Source: Roseibium aggregatum
Lineage (GTDB): Bacteria; Pseudomonadota; Alphaproteobacteria; Rhizobiales; Stappiaceae
Assembly (NCBI RefSeq): GCF_014692675.1
Contig: NZ_JABFCZ010000013.1
Location: forward strand, 64,001 to 128,000
Reading direction: 5' to 3'
DNA: 64,000 nt
The notes under the pieces were generated by a model that saw only the letters and a list, made by a program, of their open reading frames with translations, had not been told where the DNA came from and made no database searches. This document shows positions 38,061 through 46,561 of this stretch, in pieces (position 1 is the first letter of the stretch; each line of letters opens with the position of its first letter). The translations under genes were made by a program, and so were the position numbers.

Positions 38061-39317
38061 ATGCAAAAACCTTCCTCCCAAACGGGTACCCGCGCCCAGC
38101 CGGGAATGCCATTTATTGAATTCGTGATCATGATCGCCGCGCTCATGGCGTTGAACGCGCTCGCCATGGACGTAATGCTGCCCGCCCTGCCGGAAATCGG
38201 CGACGCATTGAACATCGTCCACGAAAACGACCGGCAACAGGTTCTTGTCGCCTATCTGGTCGGCTTTGGCGGTGCCCAGATCTTTTACGGCCCGATTACC
38301 GACGCCTTCGGCCGGCGAACGGTCCTGCTCGGCGGTCTCGCGCTGTATGCGGCGGCAAGCGTGGTCTCGCTGATGTCGCAAACCCTCGACCAGTTGCTTC
38401 TGGCACGCGTCCTTCAGGGGGTCGGCTGCGCCGCAACCCGCGTGATCGCCGTCTCCGTCGTTCGCGACTGCTACACGGGACGCCAGATGGGCAAGGTCAT
38501 GTCTCTGGTCATGATGATCTTCATGGCCGTTCCGATCGTCGCGCCGACCATCGGTCAGGCGATCCTGCTCGTTTCCGGATGGCGCTGGATCTTCACCATG
38601 CTGCTGTTCGCCGGTGTCGTCATGCTGGTGTGGTGCTCGATCCGGCTGCGCGAGACCCTGCCGCGCGAATACCGCCAGGTGCTGAACGTGACCGCGATCG
38701 CCAAGGCCTACTGGACCACATTGCGCACGAGAGAGAGCATCGGCTACACGCTCGCCCTCGCCTTCGTGTTCGGCGGGCTGTTCGCCTTCATCACCATGTC
38801 GCAGCAAATCTTCGTCGAGATCTTCGATCTGGGCGTCTGGTTTCCGATCGTCTTCTCCGCAATCGCGATTGCCATGTCGATCTCCTCCTACATGAACTCG
38901 CGTCTGGTGGAAGCCATCGGCATGCGGCGCCTGTCCCATGCGGCAACCCTGGTGTTCATGGCGCTCGGCGTGCTGCTGTTCGCTCTGGCAACTGCCGGCA
39001 TCGAAAATTTCTGGGCCTTCACCCTGATTTCCGGCGCACTCATGGCCTGCTTCGGCTTCATCGGCGCGAACTTCAACACCATGGCCATGGAACCGCTCGG
39101 CGACATCGCCGGGACCGCATCCTCGGTCATCGGTTTCGTCACCACGCTCGGCGGGGCCATTCTCGGCTACATCATGGGCCAGCTGTTCAACGGCACGACC
39201 CAGCCTCTCGGCTTCGCCTTTGCGGTCTACGGCCTGTGCGCGCTCGCCTGCATCGTCTATGCCGAAAAGGGCCGGATGTTTCATGCCCATCATCAGGGTC
39301 CCGCATCCGACCGGTAG
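38061..39317 (+). CDS. MFS multidrug efflux transporter (Bcr/CflA type)
   Basis: 418-aa major facilitator with twelve predicted helices. The N-terminal M-D-V-M-L-P-A-L-P-E-I and motif G-P-I-T-D-A-F-G-R-R-T-V are those of the Bcr/CflA drug:H+ antiporter branch, as is V-L-Q-G-V-G-C-A-A-T-R-V-I-A-V-S. Substrates unknown. A terminator follows. Confidence 0.92.
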   Translation: MQKPSSQTGTRAQPGMPFIEFVIMIAALMALNALAMDVMLPALPEIGDALNIVHENDRQQVLVAYLVGFGGAQIFYGPITDAFGRRTVLLGGLALYAAASVVSLMSQTLDQLLLARVLQGVGCAATRVIAVSVVRDCYTGRQMGKVMSLVMMIFMAVPIVAPTIGQAILLVSGWRWIFTMLLFAGVVMLVWCSIRLRETLPREYRQVLNVTAIAKAYWTTLRTRESIGYTLALAFVFGGLFAFITMSQQIFVEIFDLGVWFPIVFSAIAIAMSISSYMNSRLVEAIGMRRLSHAATLVFMALGVLLFALATAGIENFWAFTLISGALMACFGFIGANFNTMAMEPLGDIAGTASSVIGFVTTLGGAILGYIMGQLFNGTTQPLGFAFAVYGLCALACIVYAEKGRMFHAHHQGPASDR

Positions 39318-39333
39318 CCGAAGCCGGAATGAA

Positions 39334-39358
39334 AAAAGGCAGGCAAAGCCCGCCTTTT
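39334..39358. terminator. Bidirectional terminator between the MFS gene and ilvE
   Basis: AAAAGGCAGGC, AAA loop, GCCCGCCTTTT with one central mismatch, between convergent genes. Confidence 0.7.
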
Positions 39359-39383
39359 CCGATAGGAACTCGGACTTGTCCGA

Positions 39384-40286
39384 TCAGCCGACAGCGGATT
39401 TCAGGGCCGGCGTGTCCGGGCGGACTTCGGCATCGTAATCGGTCATCAGGGCCTTCGTGATCTCGCCGACCTCGAAATTATAGGGGCCGATCTCCGAAAC
39501 CGGCGTCACTTCGGCGGCCGTACCGGTCAGGAAGCACTGCTCGAAACCGGCCATTTCTTCCGGCATGATGACCCGTTCGACAACTTCGATGCCACGAGCC
39601 TTTGCAAGGCCGATCACCGTGCGGCGGGTGATGCCGTCCAGGAAGCAGTCCGGCTTCGGCGTGTGAATCTTGCCGTCCTTGACGAAGAAGACATTGGCAC
39701 CGGTCGCCTCTGCGACCTGGCCGCGCCAGTCGAGCATCATCGCATCGGCATAGCCCTTGCGCTCCGCCTCGTGCTTGGACAGCGTGCAGATCATGTAGAG
39801 GCCGGCCGCCTTGGACTTGTAAGGCGCCGTCGCCGGATCCGGCCGGCGGTAGGTCGCCAGATCGAGGCGAATGCCCTTCAGCCGCTCTTCCGGCGCGAAA
39901 TAGCTCGGCCATTCCCAGGCGGCAATCGCCAGGTGGATGGTGTTGTGCTGCGCCGACACGCCCATCATCTCGCTGCCCCGCCACGCGATCGGCCGGATAT
40001 AGGCGTCGACAAGGTTCATCCGCGCCAGGACTTCTTCCTTGGCAGCGGTGATCTGTTCCTTCGTCCAGGGGATCTCGAAGCCGAGAACATTGGCCGAGGC
40101 GTGCAGGCGTTCGGTATGCTCCGCAGACTTGAAGATCCGGCCGCCATAAGCGCGTTCACCTTCGAAGACAGCGCTGGCATAGTGCAGACCGTGGCTGAGC
40201 ACATGCAGCTTCGCATCGCTCCAGGGCACGAACGTGCCGTCATACCAGATTTCGCCTTCGCGCTGATCAAAAGGCACACCTGCCAT
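39384..40286 (-). CDS. ilvE: Branched-chain amino acid aminotransferase
   Basis: 300-aa fold-type IV PLP enzyme that transaminates Val, Leu and Ile. Motifs: I-W-Y-D-G-T-F-V-P-W at the start, L-H-Y-A-S-A-V-F-E-G-E-R-A-Y, the PLP lysine in Y-K-S-K-A-A-G-L-Y, and E-A-T-G-A-N-V-F-F-V with G-I-T-R-R-T-V near the cofactor phosphate. Length normal. It is divergent from the MarR/two-component genes. Confidence 0.95.
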   Translation of the reverse strand: MAGVPFDQREGEIWYDGTFVPWSDAKLHVLSHGLHYASAVFEGERAYGGRIFKSAEHTERLHASANVLGFEIPWTKEQITAAKEEVLARMNLVDAYIRPIAWRGSEMMGVSAQHNTIHLAIAAWEWPSYFAPEERLKGIRLDLATYRRPDPATAPYKSKAAGLYMICTLSKHEAERKGYADAMMLDWRGQVAEATGANVFFVKDGKIHTPKPDCFLDGITRRTVIGLAKARGIEVVERVIMPEEMAGFEQCFLTGTAAEVTPVSEIGPYNFEVGEITKALMTDYDAEVRPDTPALKSAVG

Positions 40287-40543
40287 TTTCTTGCTCCCGA
40301 CCGCCTCTCACTGGGCGCGTTCAATCTTTAAACCGTATACGTCATGCAACGAACCGTTAAGCCCGGACTTGCGCAGACCGCTCAACCGTGCTTTGCACGC
40401 CGCCGAAACTCCCGGTATCCTGCCGTGAAGAAATCGTCGAACGGATTCGTTTTAATACGGAAATGCCGAAAAAACGCATCAAATCGTTCGATCATTTCGT
40501 TCAGGGCGCATCTTAAGTAACAATCGACCAGAAATAAGTCAAT

Positions 40544-41092
40544 ATGACTGACGTAAATTTCAAAAACCAGTCGGACCGGATCCCATCTCCGGATGAGAAG
40601 GCCCGCTTTGGCGGTCCGGCGCAAGAGCCGGACGAGCTGCCTTACGATCTGATTGAACTGCTGTTTTTTGCCTATCGCGACTTCACCTCCGACCCGGACG
40701 ACGTGCTCGCGCAATTTGATTTCGGACGTGCCCACCACCGGGTCCTCCACTTCGTCGACCGCAATCCCGGCATCAAGGTCACCGACCTTCTCAATATACT
40801 GCGCATCACCAAGCAGAGCCTCGGCCGCGTCCTCAAACAACTGGTCGATCAGGATTTCATCGAGCAGCGCCCGGGCCCTCTCGACCGGCGCCAGCGGCTT
40901 CTGTTCACCACCGGGAAAGGCCATGACCTCGCGGTGCGCCTGTCCCGCTTGCAGACCAAACGCCTTGAGCGTGCCACAATGGACCTGCCAGATGGCGCCG
41001 CCGACGCTGTGCGGCAGTTTCTGTTTCAGATGATCGACCCGGATGCCCGGCCCGATGTGGCGAAGCTCGTGCGCCTGCCCAGTCAACCTTAA
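40544..41092 (+). CDS. MarR-family regulator (PetP-like)
   Basis: 182-aa winged-helix protein with F-D-F-G-R-A-H-H-R-V-L-H-F-V, L-N-I-L-R-I-T-K-Q-S-L-G-R-V-L as the recognition region, and D-R-R-Q-R-L-L-F-T as the wing. It directly precedes an OmpR-type regulator and a histidine kinase. In Rhodobacter capsulatus a MarR-type gene (petP) precedes an OmpR-type gene (petR) needed for cytochrome bc1 expression, and the arrangement here matches; orthology is inferred. A short palindrome AGTCA-ATA-TGACT spans its start codon and may be an autoregulatory site. Confidence 0.88.
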   Translation: MTDVNFKNQSDRIPSPDEKARFGGPAQEPDELPYDLIELLFFAYRDFTSDPDDVLAQFDFGRAHHRVLHFVDRNPGIKVTDLLNILRITKQSLGRVLKQLVDQDFIEQRPGPLDRRQRLLFTTGKGHDLAVRLSRLQTKRLERATMDLPDGAADAVRQFLFQMIDPDARPDVAKLVRLPSQP

Positions 41093-41137
41093 GGCAGCCC
41101 TGGAGCAGCTTCAGGCCACGGTACACAGGAGACCTTC

Positions 41138-41839
41138 GTGACCACCCCGTTCCCGCCGAACGACAATGCGCATCACATTCTTCTGGTCGATGACGACAAC
41201 CGCATTCGCGAGCTCTTGAGCCGCATCCTCGTCGACGCCGGCTACAGGGTCACCGCCGCCGCCAATGCTGCCGAAGCGCGCCATTGCCTGTCCGGTCTTG
41301 TGTTCGACCTGATCATTCTCGATGTGATGATGCCCGGCGAGACGGGACTGGAACTCGCCGCATGGCTCAGGGAAAACTCCAGCGTGCCGATCCTGATGCT
41401 GACGGCACGATCCGATGCGTCCGACCGCATCGCCGGGCTTGAAGTCGGCGCGGACGATTATCTGGCCAAACCCTTCGAGCCGCGCGAACTCATGCTGCGC
41501 ATGTCCGCGATCCTGCGCCGGGGCGGACCGAAGCCGGCTGAAACCACGCGGGAAATTCACTTCGGCCCGTTTATCTTCAACACCAGGCGCGGCGAATTGA
41601 AGAACGGCGACGAGACGGTGCGCCTGACCGACCGGGAAAAGCAGATCCTGGGGATATTTGCCGAACAGCCGGGCGCAACCGTCCCCCGCCACAAGATCGT
41701 CGGCGACGACAGCGGCCTTGGCGAACGGACCGTCGACGTTCAGATCAACCGTCTCCGGCGCAAGATCGAAAAGGATCCCGGCAATCCGATTTATCTGCAG
41801 ACGGTGCGCGGCATCGGCTATCGTCTGGCCTGCGACTAG
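41138..41839 (+). CDS. OmpR-family response regulator (PetR-like)
   Basis: 233-aa protein beginning on GTG. Receiver domain: I-L-L-V-D-D-D-N near residue 12, phosphoacceptor in L-I-I-L-D-V-M-M-P-G-E-T-G (near residue 62), and A-D-D-Y-L-A-K-P-F with the conserved lysine. The DNA-binding winged helix ends in Q-T-V-R-G-I-G-Y-R-L. It would be phosphorylated by the kinase encoded 21 bases downstream. Confidence 0.94.
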   Translation: MTTPFPPNDNAHHILLVDDDNRIRELLSRILVDAGYRVTAAANAAEARHCLSGLVFDLIILDVMMPGETGLELAAWLRENSSVPILMLTARSDASDRIAGLEVGADDYLAKPFEPRELMLRMSAILRRGGPKPAETTREIHFGPFIFNTRRGELKNGDETVRLTDREKQILGIFAEQPGATVPRHKIVGDDSGLGERTVDVQINRLRRKIEKDPGNPIYLQTVRGIGYRLACD

Positions 41840-41860
41840 ATCACGTAGGGCGAGCCGCGC

Positions 41861-43255
41861 ATGGCCAATCTGAACCAGTTTCTGGCAGGCATCGAGCTTC
41901 CGCCCCCGTTCCGCTATCTGCTGCGCGGTTACCGGCGCATGGCCCGTGCCGCCTATCGGGCCATGCCCAAGGGGCTTTATTCACGAGCCCTCCTGATCAT
42001 CATCACGCCGATCGTGCTGCTGCAGGCCGTGCTGCTTTACGTCTTCATGGAGCGGCATTACGAGCTTGTCTCCGAACGCCTGTCCGAGGCTGTGGCGCGG
42101 GAAATCGCTTCCATCGTCTACGTGCTGGAGAACTATCCGCAGGATCCCGAACACGCCAAGATCGAAGCCATGGCAACCAATGCCCTCGGCCTGTCCATCA
42201 CCCTCCTGCCGCCCGAGCCGCTTCCGCCTCCCGCACCGAAACCGTTTTTCGACATTGTCGACCGCGGTCTGAGCCGGGCGATCAGCCAGAAGGTCGGCAA
42301 GCCGTTCTGGATCGACACGGTCGGACGCTCCAGTTTCGTGGAGATCCGCATTCAGCTGGACAACGCGGTCCTGCGCGTCTTTTCAAGACGCAGCCAGACC
42401 TATGCCACCAATTCCCATTTCTTCGTGGTCTGGATGGTCTCCACATCGCTGGTCCTGATCACCATCGCCATGCTGTTCCTGCGCAACCAGATTCGCCCGA
42501 TCGTGCGCCTGGCCAATGCCGCGGAAAGCTTCGGCAAGGGCCGGCCGATCGGCAAGTTCCGCGCCAGCGGCGCGCGCGAGGTCCGCCAGGCGGCCCAAGC
42601 CTTCCTGGAAATGCGCCGCCGGATCGAGCGCCAGATCGAACAGCGCACGACGATGCTCGCAGGCGTCAGCCACGATCTGAGAACGATCCTGACCCGGATG
42701 CGCCTGCAGTTGGCCCTGCTCGGCGACACGCCGGAAAGCGACGGCATGCGTAAGGACCTGAACGAAATGAGCGGCATGCTGGAGGACTATCTCGCCTTTG
42801 CCCGCGGCGACGGCGATGAATCGGTTCAACTGACCGACATGGCCCTGATGCTGGAAGAACTGGAGGAAGAGGCCGAAATCTCCGGAGCCAACGTGACCGC
42901 ATCCTTTGAGGGACCGTCGGAATTGCAGCTCCGGCGCCTCGCCATGAAGCGCTGCCTGTCTAACCTTGTGACCAACGCCACGAAATACGGCACGCGGGCG
43001 GAACTGAGGGGCTCATACGACAAGGGCTGGCTGACGATCACGGTGGACGACGACGGGCCGGGGATCGCCGAAGAGGACCGTGACCTGGCATTCAGGGCCT
43101 TTCACCGGCTGGACGAGGCGCGCAACCAGGATCAGCCGGGCAGCGGCCTGGGCCTTGCGATTGCCCGCGACGTCGCCCGCAGCCACGGCGGCGACCTCTA
43201 CCTGGAGGACAGCCCGCTCGGCGGTCTTCGGGCGCGGCTGCGGATACCGGGCTGA
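41861..43255 (+). CDS. Sensor histidine kinase (EnvZ-like)
   Basis: 464-aa membrane kinase. Helices at about 43-64 and 188-208 flank a periplasmic domain of about 120 residues with a proline-rich patch (P-P-E-P-L-P-P-P-A-P-K). HAMP follows, then the phosphoacceptor box G-V-S-H-D-L-R-T-I-L-T-R near residue 268, N box N-L-V-T-N-A-T-K-Y-G, G1 D-D-D-G-P-G-I and G2 G-S-G-L-G-L-A-I-A-R. Complete and probably active. It pairs with the preceding response regulator; signal unknown. Confidence 0.94.
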   Translation: MANLNQFLAGIELPPPFRYLLRGYRRMARAAYRAMPKGLYSRALLIIITPIVLLQAVLLYVFMERHYELVSERLSEAVAREIASIVYVLENYPQDPEHAKIEAMATNALGLSITLLPPEPLPPPAPKPFFDIVDRGLSRAISQKVGKPFWIDTVGRSSFVEIRIQLDNAVLRVFSRRSQTYATNSHFFVVWMVSTSLVLITIAMLFLRNQIRPIVRLANAAESFGKGRPIGKFRASGAREVRQAAQAFLEMRRRIERQIEQRTTMLAGVSHDLRTILTRMRLQLALLGDTPESDGMRKDLNEMSGMLEDYLAFARGDGDESVQLTDMALMLEELEEEAEISGANVTASFEGPSELQLRRLAMKRCLSNLVTNATKYGTRAELRGSYDKGWLTITVDDDGPGIAEEDRDLAFRAFHRLDEARNQDQPGSGLGLAIARDVARSHGGDLYLEDSPLGGLRARLRIPG

Positions 43256-43260
43256 TCAGA

Positions 43261-43611
43261 TCAGTAGAGCCGGCCGCCGATGGGCACGTCCAGATCGGGC
43301 CTGAGCAGCACCACCTCGCCGTCCTCGTCCGGCACCCCGAGCGTCAGGACTTCCGACATCACCGGCCCGATCTGGCGCGGCGGGAAGTTGACCACAGCCA
43401 TGACGCGCCGTCCGACCAGGGTTTCCGGCGTATAGTGTTTCGTGATCTGGGCGGAGGTCTTCTTGATGCCGATGTCCGGACCAAAATCGATCTGCATCTT
43501 GTAGGCCGGTTTGCGGGCCTCGGGAAATTCTTCCGCGGCAATCACCTTGCCGACCCGGATGTCCACCTTCAGGAAATCGTCAAAGGAAATCGTATCGCTC
43601 ACGGGCTTCAC
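43261..43611 (-). CDS. csaA: tRNA-binding protein CsaA
   Basis: 116-aa OB-fold protein of the CsaA family: F-L-K-V-D-I-R-V-G-K-V-I-A-A-E, Y-K-M-Q-I-D-F-G-P-D-I-G-I-K-K-T-S-A-Q-I and R-R-V-M-A-V-V-N-F-P-P-R-Q-I-G. Homodimers bind tRNA; an export-chaperone role was proposed in Bacillus. Length typical. It is convergent with the kinase gene, with five bases between stops. Confidence 0.93.
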   Translation of the reverse strand: MKPVSDTISFDDFLKVDIRVGKVIAAEEFPEARKPAYKMQIDFGPDIGIKKTSAQITKHYTPETLVGRRVMAVVNFPPRQIGPVMSEVLTLGVPDEDGEVVLLRPDLDVPIGGRLY

Positions 43612-43702
43612 TCGCTGACAGGACGTTCAAACCCGGCGACCATGTCCCGAACGACTGCTCCGAGACAAGACATCCGCGGCCGTTTATGAGCCGTTGTGGC
43701 TT

Positions 43703-44377
43703 TTAGGACTCAGCACTCTCGGCGGCAGCCTCTTCCGCTCCCTCACCGCCGCTGCGACGAGACCGCGCCCGTTTGCCTGCTTCCCAGAACGGACGTGCGA
43801 ATTTCTCGGCGCTGTCGAGCCGCTTCATCCAGGCCTCGCCCCGGTTGAGCTCCTCGTCGAGCCTTGCCATGGTTTTCGGCAAGCCTTCGTCAGTTTCGTC
43901 GAGCCAGGTTTCCACCACCCGCCCGAACGCCATTGCCAGCCCCTGCGTGACGATCCGGCCCTTGATGCCGGTCAGGTCGATCCCGGCGGCAATCAGCATC
44001 CAGCGCTGGGACCGCACGGCAATCGAATTGAATTCCAGGGCCAGCGCCGGGTCGCGGCGCACGGCCTCGGCAAGGGTGCGCACCGCGTCCTTGTAGGGCG
44101 CCAGGTGATCGAGCCGGGTCATCAGGACATCGAACAGGCGGTCATGGGCCGGCTGGTCGTCCATCTCCTCGTCGCGGTCATCGAGCACCGCGGCATCGAT
44201 CATCTCCGCGAAGGCTTCAAGGAGTGCCCGTTTGGAGGAATAGCACTCGCGAAGTGCGGACAACTTGACGTCGGCCGTCTTCGCCAGCAGCGGCAGGCTG
44301 ACGTCGTCGTAAGGATGCTGCGACAGCAGATCGAGGAAGGTTTTCAGGATCTTCTGCCGGGTCTTCGCGGTCGCCAT
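43703..44377 (-). CDS. TetR/AcrR-type helix-turn-helix regulator
   Basis: 224 aa from the ATG preceded by AAGGGAG. The first 50 residues are a TetR DNA-binding domain (I-L-K-T-F-L-D-L-L, V-S-L-P-L-L-A-K-T-A-D-V, Y-S-S-K-R-A-L-L-E-A-F). The remainder is helical, with a W-L-D-E-T region that recalls COQ9-type proteins, and an Arg/Glu/Ala-rich tail. COQ9-like proteins share the TetR fold, so a non-regulatory role is possible. The next gene downstream of it on its strand is csaA. Confidence 0.8.
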   Translation of the reverse strand: MATAKTRQKILKTFLDLLSQHPYDDVSLPLLAKTADVKLSALRECYSSKRALLEAFAEMIDAAVLDDRDEEMDDQPAHDRLFDVLMTRLDHLAPYKDAVRTLAEAVRRDPALALEFNSIAVRSQRWMLIAAGIDLTGIKGRIVTQGLAMAFGRVVETWLDETDEGLPKTMARLDEELNRGEAWMKRLDSAEKFARPFWEAGKRARSRRSGGEGAEEAAAESAES

Positions 44378-44456
44378 ACTCAAACTCCCTTGCTCACTGA
44401 AAGATAGGAGTAAAGTCTTCGACCTGAAAGAGCACTTTCCCAAGCTTAAGGAAAAT

Positions 44457-45275
44457 TCAGCCTGCGAGTTCGCGCGCCCGCTTGACCGCCGCCGCCACCG
44501 CCTTCGTCATCAGAGGCTTCAGGCCGTCTTCGGCCATCAGGACCTCAAGCGCCGCCGCCGTCGTGCCGTTGGGAGACGTAACGTTCTGGCGAAGGACGGT
44601 CGGCGTCTCCGGCGACTGATGCATCAGCTCGCCCGCGCCGGACACGGTCGCCTCGGCCAGTTCCCTGGCGAGGGCTTCGGGCAGTCCGGCCGCCTTGCCG
44701 GCCTCCGCCAGACATTCCGCCAGCCAGAAGACATAGGCCGGTCCTGACCCGCTGACGCCGGTGACCATGTCGATCTGGTCCTCGTTGTCCAGCCACACGA
44801 CCTTTCCGACGGCGGATAGCAGCGTGCCGACGGTGTCCTTCTGGGCCTCCGTCACGCCCTCGTTCGGGAAAACCGCAGTGATGCCGCGCGCCACCATTGC
44901 CGGGGTATTCGGCATGGCGCGAGCGACCGGAACCGGGCCGAAGGCGGTCTGGAACCTGGAAATCGGCGTGCCGGCCGCAACCGACAGGATCAGCGTGTCA
45001 GGGCGGATCGCCGGCGCGATCGCCGGCAGAACCACGTCCATCATCTGCGGCTTGACCGCAATGAGAACAATCGACGGTGCCAGGTCGGCGGGAACCTCGG
45101 TGACATGGCGAATGCCGTGGGTGTTCAGAATGTCCCGTATCTCGGCGCCGGGTTTCGGATCGGAAACGACAATGGCGGAGGGATCCAGCCCCTCCGCCAT
45201 CCAGCCGGATAACATCGCCCCGCCCATCTTTCCTGCACCGACAAGAAGGAACGGACGGTCTTTTGAAAAAATCAT
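44457..45275 (-). CDS. proC: Pyrroline-5-carboxylate reductase
   Basis: 272-aa enzyme for the last step of proline synthesis. Rossmann start L-V-G-A-G-K-M-G-G-A-M-L-S-G-W, then R-A-M-P-N-T-P-A, and the family signature around G-S-G-P-A-Y-V-F. Its start codon overlaps the stop of the YbjN-domain gene by four bases (ATGA), so it is translationally coupled to it. Confidence 0.96.
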   Translation of the reverse strand: MIFSKDRPFLLVGAGKMGGAMLSGWMAEGLDPSAIVVSDPKPGAEIRDILNTHGIRHVTEVPADLAPSIVLIAVKPQMMDVVLPAIAPAIRPDTLILSVAAGTPISRFQTAFGPVPVARAMPNTPAMVARGITAVFPNEGVTEAQKDTVGTLLSAVGKVVWLDNEDQIDMVTGVSGSGPAYVFWLAECLAEAGKAAGLPEALARELAEATVSGAGELMHQSPETPTVLRQNVTSPNGTTAAALEVLMAEDGLKPLMTKAVAAAVKRARELAG

Positions 45276-45772
45276 GCTTCTCCCACGGTCTCGAACATGG
45301 CCGTTGCAATGGCTTCGCTTGCGGGCCTGCCGGCCCAGACGACGAACTGGAAGGCCTGGTAGTAGCGCTCGCAGTTTTCAAGCGCATTGGCGAGCATGGC
45401 CTCGATCTGGGTGGAGGTTGCCTCCGACCCGCCGGCCAGCAGAAGGGACTGCCTGAACATGACGACGCCTTCCTGGTTCCACAGGTCGAAATGCCCCATC
45501 CAGAGCTGCTCGTTGACCAGCGCCAGCAGACGGACGACTTCCGTCTTGCGGGCATCGGACACCTTCAGGTCGAAGGCGCAGGCCAGATGCAGGGCTTCCA
45601 CCTCTTCCATCCAGGAAAAGGAAACGTGGTAGTCGCACCAGCTGCCGGCGACGGAAATGGTGATCTCGTCCTCGGCCGATCTTTCGAACGACCAGTCGTT
45701 CAGCGCTGCGACGGTTTCGATGGTGTCGACGGGATTGTCAGGTCGCTCGAAGTCAAATTCGATGAGGCTCAT
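45272..45772 (-). CDS. YbjN domain-containing protein
   Basis: 166-aa soluble protein. Start M-S-L-I-E-F-D-F is supported by AAGGGGAG; a longer frame upstream is not gene-like. It has W-S-F-E-R-S-A-E-D-E-I, C-D-Y-H-V-S-F-S-W-M, L-L-A-L-V-N-E-Q-L-W-M-G-H-F-D and W-N-Q-E-G-V-V-M-F-R, matching the YbjN group with a secretion-chaperone-like fold. Function not established. It forms a coupled pair with proC, an arrangement common in alphaproteobacteria. Confidence 0.9.
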   Translation of the reverse strand: MSLIEFDFERPDNPVDTIETVAALNDWSFERSAEDEITISVAGSWCDYHVSFSWMEEVEALHLACAFDLKVSDARKTEVVRLLALVNEQLWMGHFDLWNQEGVVMFRQSLLLAGGSEATSTQIEAMLANALENCERYYQAFQFVVWAGRPASEAIATAMFETVGEA

Positions 45773-45997
45773 GAGCCTACTCCCCTTTCGAGCCGGGGCA
45801 ACGGGGCCGGATGACGTATCAGGCCGGTGCCGCCGGGTATGTCCCAAGCGTTCGGAGCATCCTGACCGTTTGGGCGGTTCGATCATGCCCCACGAATCCC
45901 TGTTAAGATTCAGTATATAAGCAGTCAGGAATAAAGCGATACATAACGTGGCGCTTTTATGGCCCGAAAAATGTGGACGATTTTGTTTGAACAGGAA

Positions 45998-46023
45998 GGG
46001 CCGCGGGTTATCCACCGCGGCCC
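45998..46023 (-). terminator. Terminator downstream of ubiK
   Basis: Perfect 9-base arms GGGCCGCGG / CCGCGGCCC with an 8-base loop, followed on the minus strand by TTCCTGTT, 30 bases past the ubiK stop. Confidence 0.65.
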
Positions 46024-46053
46024 CTGCTGAAACATCAAAGCGAATTCAGGCGT

Positions 46054-46350
46054 TTAGTCCTGAGCCGTCTTGGCAGACGATTTTGTTGCCGTTTTGGGTT
46101 TGGCCGCCGGTTTTTTCTCAAGCGCCTCGAGGCGCGCTTCCAGTTCCTCAACCCGGTCCAGCGCCCTCACGGCCATTTCCTTGACCGCTTCGTGTTCTTC
46201 GCGCGAAACGAAGTCCATGTCGGACAGGAAACGTTCGGCCTGCGCCCTGAAGGCGGTTTCCACCTCGCGCCGGGCGCCCTGGGCGACGCCCGCGGCATCG
46301 GTCATGAGCTTTGCAAATTCATCGAACATGCGGTTTGGGCCCTGGGTCAT
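46054..46350 (-). CDS. ubiK: Ubiquinone biosynthesis accessory factor UbiK family protein
   Basis: 98-aa BMFP/UbiK family protein: an amphipathic N-terminal helix (M-F-D-E-F-A-K-L-M-T-D-A-A-G), R-E-V-E-T-A-F-R-A-Q-A-E-R-F-L, the S-R-E-E-H-E-A-V segment, then a coiled coil L-E-A-R-L-E-A-L-E, which mediates trimers. The tail is Lys/Ala/Thr-rich. It assists ubiquinone synthesis under oxic conditions in E. coli. Confidence 0.9.
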   Translation of the reverse strand: MTQGPNRMFDEFAKLMTDAAGVAQGARREVETAFRAQAERFLSDMDFVSREEHEAVKEMAVRALDRVEELEARLEALEKKPAAKPKTATKSSAKTAQD

Positions 46351-46561
46351 GGCGAACTCCTGTCAGTCCCGTCAAAATGTCAGTACACACCTATGAGGCT
46401 TTGACGGCAACTTCAAGACGGCGTATTGCCGCCAACAGCAAAAGACGGCCGGTTACGCGCCGTGCTCTTGACGCGGCGGGGCCGAATGGGCCAGCGTCTG
46501 GCCGCGCCGGACCGGCTCCGGGACCGGCACCCCTTCCCTGCCAGCAGGAGTCGCTGCGCCG

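Noticed and set aside
38040..39293. Minus-strand open frame of 417 codons over the MFS gene
   Set aside because: His/Asp/Gln/Arg-rich shadow with no signature; the plus strand has a full transporter.
40287..40543. Attenuator leader peptide for ilvE
   Set aside because: No short frame rich in Leu, Ile or Val codons and no paired terminator/antiterminator could be drawn.
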